A stretch of DNA of 11,103 nt. It comes from Rubrivivax sp. GTDB taxonomy: Bacteria > Pseudomonadota > Gammaproteobacteria > Burkholderiales > Burkholderiaceae_C. The stretch lies in assembly GCA_027484885.1 (NCBI GenBank), contig JAIXSD010000015.1:1-11103 (forward strand), written 5' to 3'. Each line of letters begins with the position of its first letter. Within the stretch, counting starts at the first letter, position 1. Shown here in pieces: positions 7,927 through 11,103 of the stretch. The notes beneath the pieces are model-generated. The model had not been told where the DNA came from and made no database searches. It was given only the letters and a program-made list of their open reading frames with translations. A program made the position numbers and the translations under genes.

Positions 7927-10239
7927 ATGGAGTTTTGCGTTCTCGACGAGGTGATCCGGCACTGGGAGCGCGAGCAGGCCGAACCCGGCGCGCCCCTGCC
8001 CAGCCGTGAACGCCGCCTGGCCCTGGCCTGGCACTTGCGCCAGCGCGACAGCGCCCGTGCCCGCGTCTTGCTGGACAGCCTTCGCGCCGAAATTGGGCAG
8101 GCCCCGAGCGACGCCGACCCCTTGCTGCCAGCCTGGCTGGACCTGCTCGAGGCCGAGATGGTTTTGTTCCAGCAGCTCGATCTCGACCGCGCCCAGCAGC
8201 TGGCCCAGCAGCAGGCCTTGCCCGTGTTCGAGCAGGCGGGCGAGGCCATCGGTTGCAGCGAAGCCTGGATGTGCCTGGCGCGCATTGCCCTGGTGCGCGG
8301 CCAGGTGTCCGAGACCCTGGCCTGTCTGAACGAAGCCGGCGCCGCCGCCACGCGGGCCGGTGATGCCGAGCGGGCCCAGGTGGCCGCCCTGTGGGCGCGC
8401 CTGAGCGTCACCTATGCCGACCCGGTGGCGGGCCGCCAGCGCGGTGCGCCGGATGATGCGGAACTGGCGCAGCTGAGCCCTGGCGTGGCCGTCTGGGCCC
8501 ATGAGTTGCGCGGCACCCTGGCCGCTCAGGCCAGCGATTACGGCCGCGCCGCTGCCGAGCGCCTGAGTGCCATGCAGCTGGGCCAGCTCACCGGCCAGAT
8601 CGGCCGTGCGGTGGTGGCCAGCTTCAATGCCGCCGATGCCTTGAACAGCCTCAACGAGCATGAGCTGGCCCTGCAGTGGATGGAGCGCGGCCTGGCCCTG
8701 GTGCGCCAGCATGGCCTGCCGCTGAGCATGGGCCACGGCCTGGCCCAGATGGGCGACACCTTGCGCCGCCTCGGCCGCCTGGAGCCGGCGCGCCACTGCC
8801 TGCAAGAGGCCTTGCAGGTGCTGCGCCCCCTGGCCCCCGGGCGCAGCCTGAGCATCACCCTCAAGTACTGGGCCGATCTGATGCTGGACCTGGGCGAGCT
8901 GGCCGAGGTGGAGCCCAGCCTGCAGGAGCTGCTGGCCCTGGCCGCCAGCCAGGGCTACCCGGATCTGCGCATCCATGCCTGCCGCGCCCTGGCCCAGCTG
9001 TACTCGCGCCAGGGCCGGGTGGCCGAGGCACTGCAGCAGGCCCAGCTGGCGCTGGACGGCGCGCGCCAGACCGGCCATGTGCTGCGCCAGATCGAAAGCC
9101 TGCGCGTGCTGGCCGATCTGCACCGCCAGCACGGCCTGCCCGGCCCAGTCGGCGAGGCGCCTGATCAGGCTGCGCTGCAGCTGCTGGAACAGGCGCTGGC
9201 CCTGGCCCGCAGCATCGAGGGCTATCTGGTGCCCGGCGAGCTGCTCGAGGCCCTGGCCGAGCAACATCGCCAGCGCGGTGATTTGGAGCAGGCCTACCAG
9301 CTGGTGCGCCAGGCCGCCGCCGCGCGGCTGCAGATTCAAAGCGATGCGGCCAACAAGCGCCTGCTGGCCCTGCAAGTGCTGCACCAGACCGAGCGGGCCC
9401 AGGCCGAGGCCGAGCACCTGCGCCAGCTGGCCCAGGAGCAGCTGCAGCGTGCCGAGATGCGCGCCCAGACCCAGGCCCAGCTGATGCAGCAGGAAAAGCT
9501 GGCCTCGCTCGGCCGACTGGTCGCCGGCATGGCGCATGAGCTCAACACCCCCGTCGGCAACTGCTTGATGGCCGCCAGCACCTGGCAGGAGCGCACCCTG
9601 CAGCTGGCCGCCCTGGCCCAGGCCCGCAGCATGAAGCGCAGTGATCTGGAGGGTTACTTGAGCGATGCCGAGGCCTCGGCCGATCTGCTGCTGCGCGGCT
9701 TGCAGCGCGCCGCCGGCCTGGTGCAGCAGTTCAAGCAACTGGCGCGCGACCCGGCTGGTGAGCAGCCCCAACGCTTTGCCTTGCAGCCCCTGTGCCAGCT
9801 GCTGCTGGCTGGCTTTCGCGACGCCGCCGAGCAGGCCGGCGTGGCCCTGCTGCTGGAGGCGCCGGCTGCGCCGCTGGAGTGGTGGGGCCAGCCGGCCGCC
9901 TTGCAGCAGGTGCTGCAGCAGCTGCTGGACAACGGCCTGACGCACGCGTTCGTCGGCCGCACGCAAGGCCGCTTGTGCCTGCGCCTGCGCGCGGAGGAAG
10001 CGGGCGGCGAGCTGTGCCTGCAGGTTGAGGATGATGGTGTGGGCATCGCGCCCGAACACCAGGGCCGTGTCTTCGACCCCTTCTTCAGCACGCGCTTCGG
10101 CCAAGGCGGCAGCGGCCTGGGCCTTCACATCGCGCACCACCTGGCCACGGCCGTGCTGGGCGGCCGCCTGAGCCTGGACAGCACGCCGGGCTGCGGCAGC
10201 CGTTTCGAGCTGCGCCTGCCGCGCGCACCCGGCGGTTGA
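7927..10239 (+). CDS. Soluble TPR-repeat sensor histidine kinase
   Basis: A 770-residue kinase with no signal peptide or membrane segment, so it should be cytoplasmic. Residues about 1-480 are Ala/Leu/Gln-rich paired helices resembling TPR repeats (for example RLGRLEPARHCLQEALQVL from 281, RQGRVAEALQQAQLAL from 361 and RGDLEQAYQLVRQA from 450), which probably bind a protein or peptide signal. A coiled coil spans about 480-525. The HisKA part begins EKLASLGRLVAGMAHELNTP, with His537 as phospho-acceptor. The HATPase domain has an N box (LLDNGLTHA, Asn669), G1 (DDGVGI, 702-707), F box (FDPFF, 716-720) and G2 (GGSGLGL, 727-733), so it looks catalytically complete. There is no receiver domain, and no response regulator lies in the window, so it is an orphan here. 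It follows dacB after 70 bases on the same strand and may share its transcript. The upstream TTG at 7891 is a less likely start. Confidence 0.92.
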   Translation: MEFCVLDEVIRHWEREQAEPGAPLPSRERRLALAWHLRQRDSARARVLLDSLRAEIGQAPSDADPLLPAWLDLLEAEMVLFQQLDLDRAQQLAQQQALPVFEQAGEAIGCSEAWMCLARIALVRGQVSETLACLNEAGAAATRAGDAERAQVAALWARLSVTYADPVAGRQRGAPDDAELAQLSPGVAVWAHELRGTLAAQASDYGRAAAERLSAMQLGQLTGQIGRAVVASFNAADALNSLNEHELALQWMERGLALVRQHGLPLSMGHGLAQMGDTLRRLGRLEPARHCLQEALQVLRPLAPGRSLSITLKYWADLMLDLGELAEVEPSLQELLALAASQGYPDLRIHACRALAQLYSRQGRVAEALQQAQLALDGARQTGHVLRQIESLRVLADLHRQHGLPGPVGEAPDQAALQLLEQALALARSIEGYLVPGELLEALAEQHRQRGDLEQAYQLVRQAAAARLQIQSDAANKRLLALQVLHQTERAQAEAEHLRQLAQEQLQRAEMRAQTQAQLMQQEKLASLGRLVAGMAHELNTPVGNCLMAASTWQERTLQLAALAQARSMKRSDLEGYLSDAEASADLLLRGLQRAAGLVQQFKQLARDPAGEQPQRFALQPLCQLLLAGFRDAAEQAGVALLLEAPAAPLEWWGQPAALQQVLQQLLDNGLTHAFVGRTQGRLCLRLRAEEAGGELCLQVEDDGVGIAPEHQGRVFDPFFSTRFGQGGSGLGLHIAHHLATAVLGGRLSLDSTPGCGSRFELRLPRAPGG

Positions 10240-10298
10240 AGCGCGGCTGCCTACGTTTTGTTGCGCTTCCGTGCGGCGCTTGTGCGCTGACAGACCGC

Positions 10299-10336
10299 CG
10301 CCCCCACCCTGTCAGGCTGGTGCAGGCTTGGGGGCG
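10299..10336 (+). other. Imperfect inverted repeat downstream of the kinase gene
   Basis: CGCCCCC at 10299-10305 pairs with GGGGGCG at 10330-10336, and inside this CCTG at 10308-10311 pairs with CAGG at 10323-10326, with a small bulge and an 11-base loop. It starts 60 bases after the kinase stop. No T-run follows, so it is not a classical intrinsic terminator; it could slow polymerase, stabilise the mRNA 3' end or act in the leader of the next gene. Confidence 0.4.
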
Positions 10337-10382
10337 TTATGCTGGCGCCGGCTTGAAGGAGGGGGCACAGCCCCGGGGTGAA

Positions 10383-10402
10383 ATGCCCACGTATGCCCAC
10401 GT
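10383..10402 (+). repeat. Perfect tandem 10-bp direct repeat (ATGCCCACGT x2)
   Basis: The unit ATGCCCACGT occurs at 10383-10392 and again at 10393-10402 with no spacer. The spacing of one helical turn places both copies on the same DNA face, as in operators bound by dimeric regulators such as response regulators. It lies about 100 bases before the solute-binding protein start. The repeat is a direct observation; a regulatory role is inference. Confidence 0.55.
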
Positions 10403-10493
10403 CTTCCTCGGCCTAGTTGATCGAGCGCTTTTCCTCTCTTCTCTTGATTGACCTTCCAATCGTCGCAAACCCGGCCGCGCTTGCCCCAGGACC

Positions 10494-10498
10494 AGGAG
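10494..10498 (+). promoter_or_regulatory. Ribosome binding site before the solute-binding protein
   Basis: AGGAG lies 7 bases before an ATG at 10506 (a 10-codon ORF in another frame) and 9 bases before a GTG at 10508 in the frame of the solute-binding protein. It is 21 bases from the first in-frame ATG (10520), too far to serve it directly, so it favours the GTG start or a leader ORF. Confidence 0.6.
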
Positions 10499-10505
10499 TT
10501 GTTCC

Positions 10506-10538
10506 ATGTGCGAGCCAGCATGCGGCGGGCCTTGCTGA
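10506..10538 (+). CDS. Possible cysteine-rich leader ORF (10 codons)
   Basis: ATG at 10506 opens a frame reading MCEPACGGPC and then TGA at 10536-10538. It has the best-placed Shine-Dalgarno sequence of the region, 7 bases upstream, and its stop overlaps an ATG at 10538 (TGATG) that is in frame with the solute-binding protein, an arrangement suited to re-initiation. Three of ten codons are TGC (Cys), which could be a cysteine-sensing leader. The simpler reading is that the same ribosome site serves the GTG at 10508 and this ORF is accidental, so confidence is low. Confidence 0.22.
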   Translation: MCEPACGGPC

Positions 10539-11103
10539 TGCGACTGCGGATGCCGATGCGGATATTGAAGACGATCCCACAGCGGGTGGCCCTGGGTTTG
10601 CTGTTCGCTGTGTGTGCGCAAGCGGTGGCTCAATCCACCGAGAGAGCCTTGGCGCCGCCGCCGCCGCAGCAGCAACAACAGCAACGTTATTTTGTCACCG
10701 AGGCCTTTCCGCCCTACACCTTCATGCAGGCCGGCCAGGCCGCCGGGCCCATGGTCGATGTGTTGCAGGAGGTCTGTATCCAGCTGGCTTGGAGTTGCCG
10801 CATCGAGGTCCTGCCCTGGCGACGCGCCCTGGCCATGGCGGAACGCGGCCAGGCTGACGGCCTGTTCACTTTGCTCGACATCCCGGAGCGGCGCGAGCTG
10901 TTTCGCCCGTCTTCGCCGGTGCTCGATGGCCGTTACACCTTGTTTGCACGGGCTGGCCAGGCCTTCTCGTACACCGGCGCGGCCTCGCTGGCCGGCCGGC
11001 AGATCGGCGTGTACGGCCCCTCGGGCAGTTCCATCAGCCTGCGCGGTTTGATCGACAGCCTGCCCAGCCCTGATGCCGCCCAGCTGGTGCTGGAGCCCGA
11101 CAA
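10508..11103 (+). CDS. Periplasmic solute-binding protein, family 3 (partial, runs off the window end)
   Basis: An open frame continues to the window edge (198 codons plus two bases from the chosen start). It carries an Arg-rich n-region, a hydrophobic core (VALGLLFAVCAQA) and a probable cleavage after AVAQ, then a low-complexity linker of four Pro and six Gln. After that, RYFVTEAFPPYTFM, GPMVDVLQEVC, LPWRRALAMAERGQADGLF, RRELFRPSSPVLDGRYTLFAR and GRQIGVYGPSGSS match the start of the extracellular solute-binding family 3 (amino-acid-type ABC transporter receptors and relatives). It probably binds a small polar solute in the periplasm; the ligand is not readable. I chose GTG at 10508 because AGGAG lies 9 bases upstream. 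In-frame ATGs at 10520, 10538, 10550 and 10556 are alternatives, and the last gives the most typical signal peptide length. No transporter permease or ATPase gene is visible, so it could be a stand-alone receptor. Confidence 0.85.
   Translation, partial: MRASMRRALLMRLRMPMRILKTIPQRVALGLLFAVCAQAVAQSTERALAPPPPQQQQQQRYFVTEAFPPYTFMQAGQAAGPMVDVLQEVCIQLAWSCRIEVLPWRRALAMAERGQADGLFTLLDIPERRELFRPSSPVLDGRYTLFARAGQAFSYTGAASLAGRQIGVYGPSGSSISLRGLIDSLPSPDAAQLVLEPD

Larger units (their letters stand above)
10240..10507 (+). other. Intergenic region between the kinase and the solute-binding protein
   Basis: No convincing gene in these 268 bases, although short open frames occur by chance. It holds an imperfect inverted repeat (10299-10336), a small hairpin (GGGGC at 10362-10366, GCCCC at 10370-10374), a tandem 10-bp repeat (10383-10402), a pyrimidine-rich stretch (about 10428-10444) and a Shine-Dalgarno site at 10494-10498. 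A promoter for the downstream gene is expected here, but I cannot point to a clear -35/-10 pair. Confidence 0.5.

Noticed and set aside
6432..8411. A 659-codon minus-strand open frame spanning the dacB-kinase junction
   Set aside because: Same antisense shadow effect; it crosses two well-supported plus-strand genes and shows no recognisable motif.
7777..10140. A 787-codon open frame on the minus strand opposite the kinase gene
   Set aside because: Its product is a low-complexity string of Ala, Gln, Gly, Leu and His with no domain. The plus-strand kinase has all its motifs, and long antisense frames are expected in DNA this GC-rich.
10299..10336. Intrinsic terminator for the kinase gene
   Set aside because: The stem is imperfect and no T-run follows, so I list it only as an inverted repeat.
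10417..10857. A 146-codon plus-strand frame near the window end, and another at 10614-11051
   Set aside because: Both are out of frame with the solute-binding protein, whose conserved segments continue to the window edge; their translations show no family features.

Overview
The window looks like chromosomal DNA from a high-GC Gram-negative bacterium. The very GC-rich codon use, the periplasmic lipobox and signal-peptide proteins, and the close match of the aminotransferase to the proteobacterial TyrB type suggest a betaproteobacterium of the order Burkholderiales (for example the Rubrivivax/Roseateles/Leptothrix group). This placement is inferred from general appearance, not from a search.

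Layout. (1) Positions 1-306, minus strand: the first 102 codons of a small TraR/DksA-type C4 zinc-finger protein whose C-terminus lies outside the window. (2) Positions 307-549: a divergent intergenic region with a GC-rich hairpin and an AT-rich island. (3) Positions 550-2925, plus strand: a 791-residue lipoprotein with a proline-rich tether, one PKD domain and 13 Asp-box (BNR/Ycf48-like) repeats, closed by a strong intrinsic terminator at 2958-2992. (4) Positions 3089-10239, plus strand: a tightly spaced run of five genes: queA (queuosine tRNA modification), tyrB (aromatic aminotransferase), a membrane-anchored alpha/beta hydrolase starting on a TTG that overlaps the tyrB stop, dacB (PBP4-type D-Ala-D-Ala carboxypeptidase/endopeptidase) one base further on, and a soluble TPR-containing histidine kinase after a 70-base gap. 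(5) Positions 10240-10507: an intergenic region with an imperfect hairpin, a perfect tandem 10-bp repeat and a good Shine-Dalgarno site. (6) Positions 10508-11103, plus strand: the first part of a secreted family-3 solute-binding protein that runs off the end.

How they fit together. queA and tyrB are housekeeping genes of unrelated pathways (tRNA modification, aromatic amino acid metabolism). The hydrolase-dacB pair is probably translationally coupled and acts at or outside the inner membrane. The kinase has no membrane segment and no response regulator beside it in the window, so its signal and target are unknown; its TPR array is the likely input module.

I see no mobile element, CRISPR array, phage gene, rRNA or tRNA. 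Most of the window is ordinary. The parts that most deserve a second look are the orphan TPR kinase, the 13-repeat PKD lipoprotein, and the start region of the solute-binding protein, where a cysteine-rich 10-codon ORF and a GTG start compete for one ribosome-binding site downstream of a tandem repeat.
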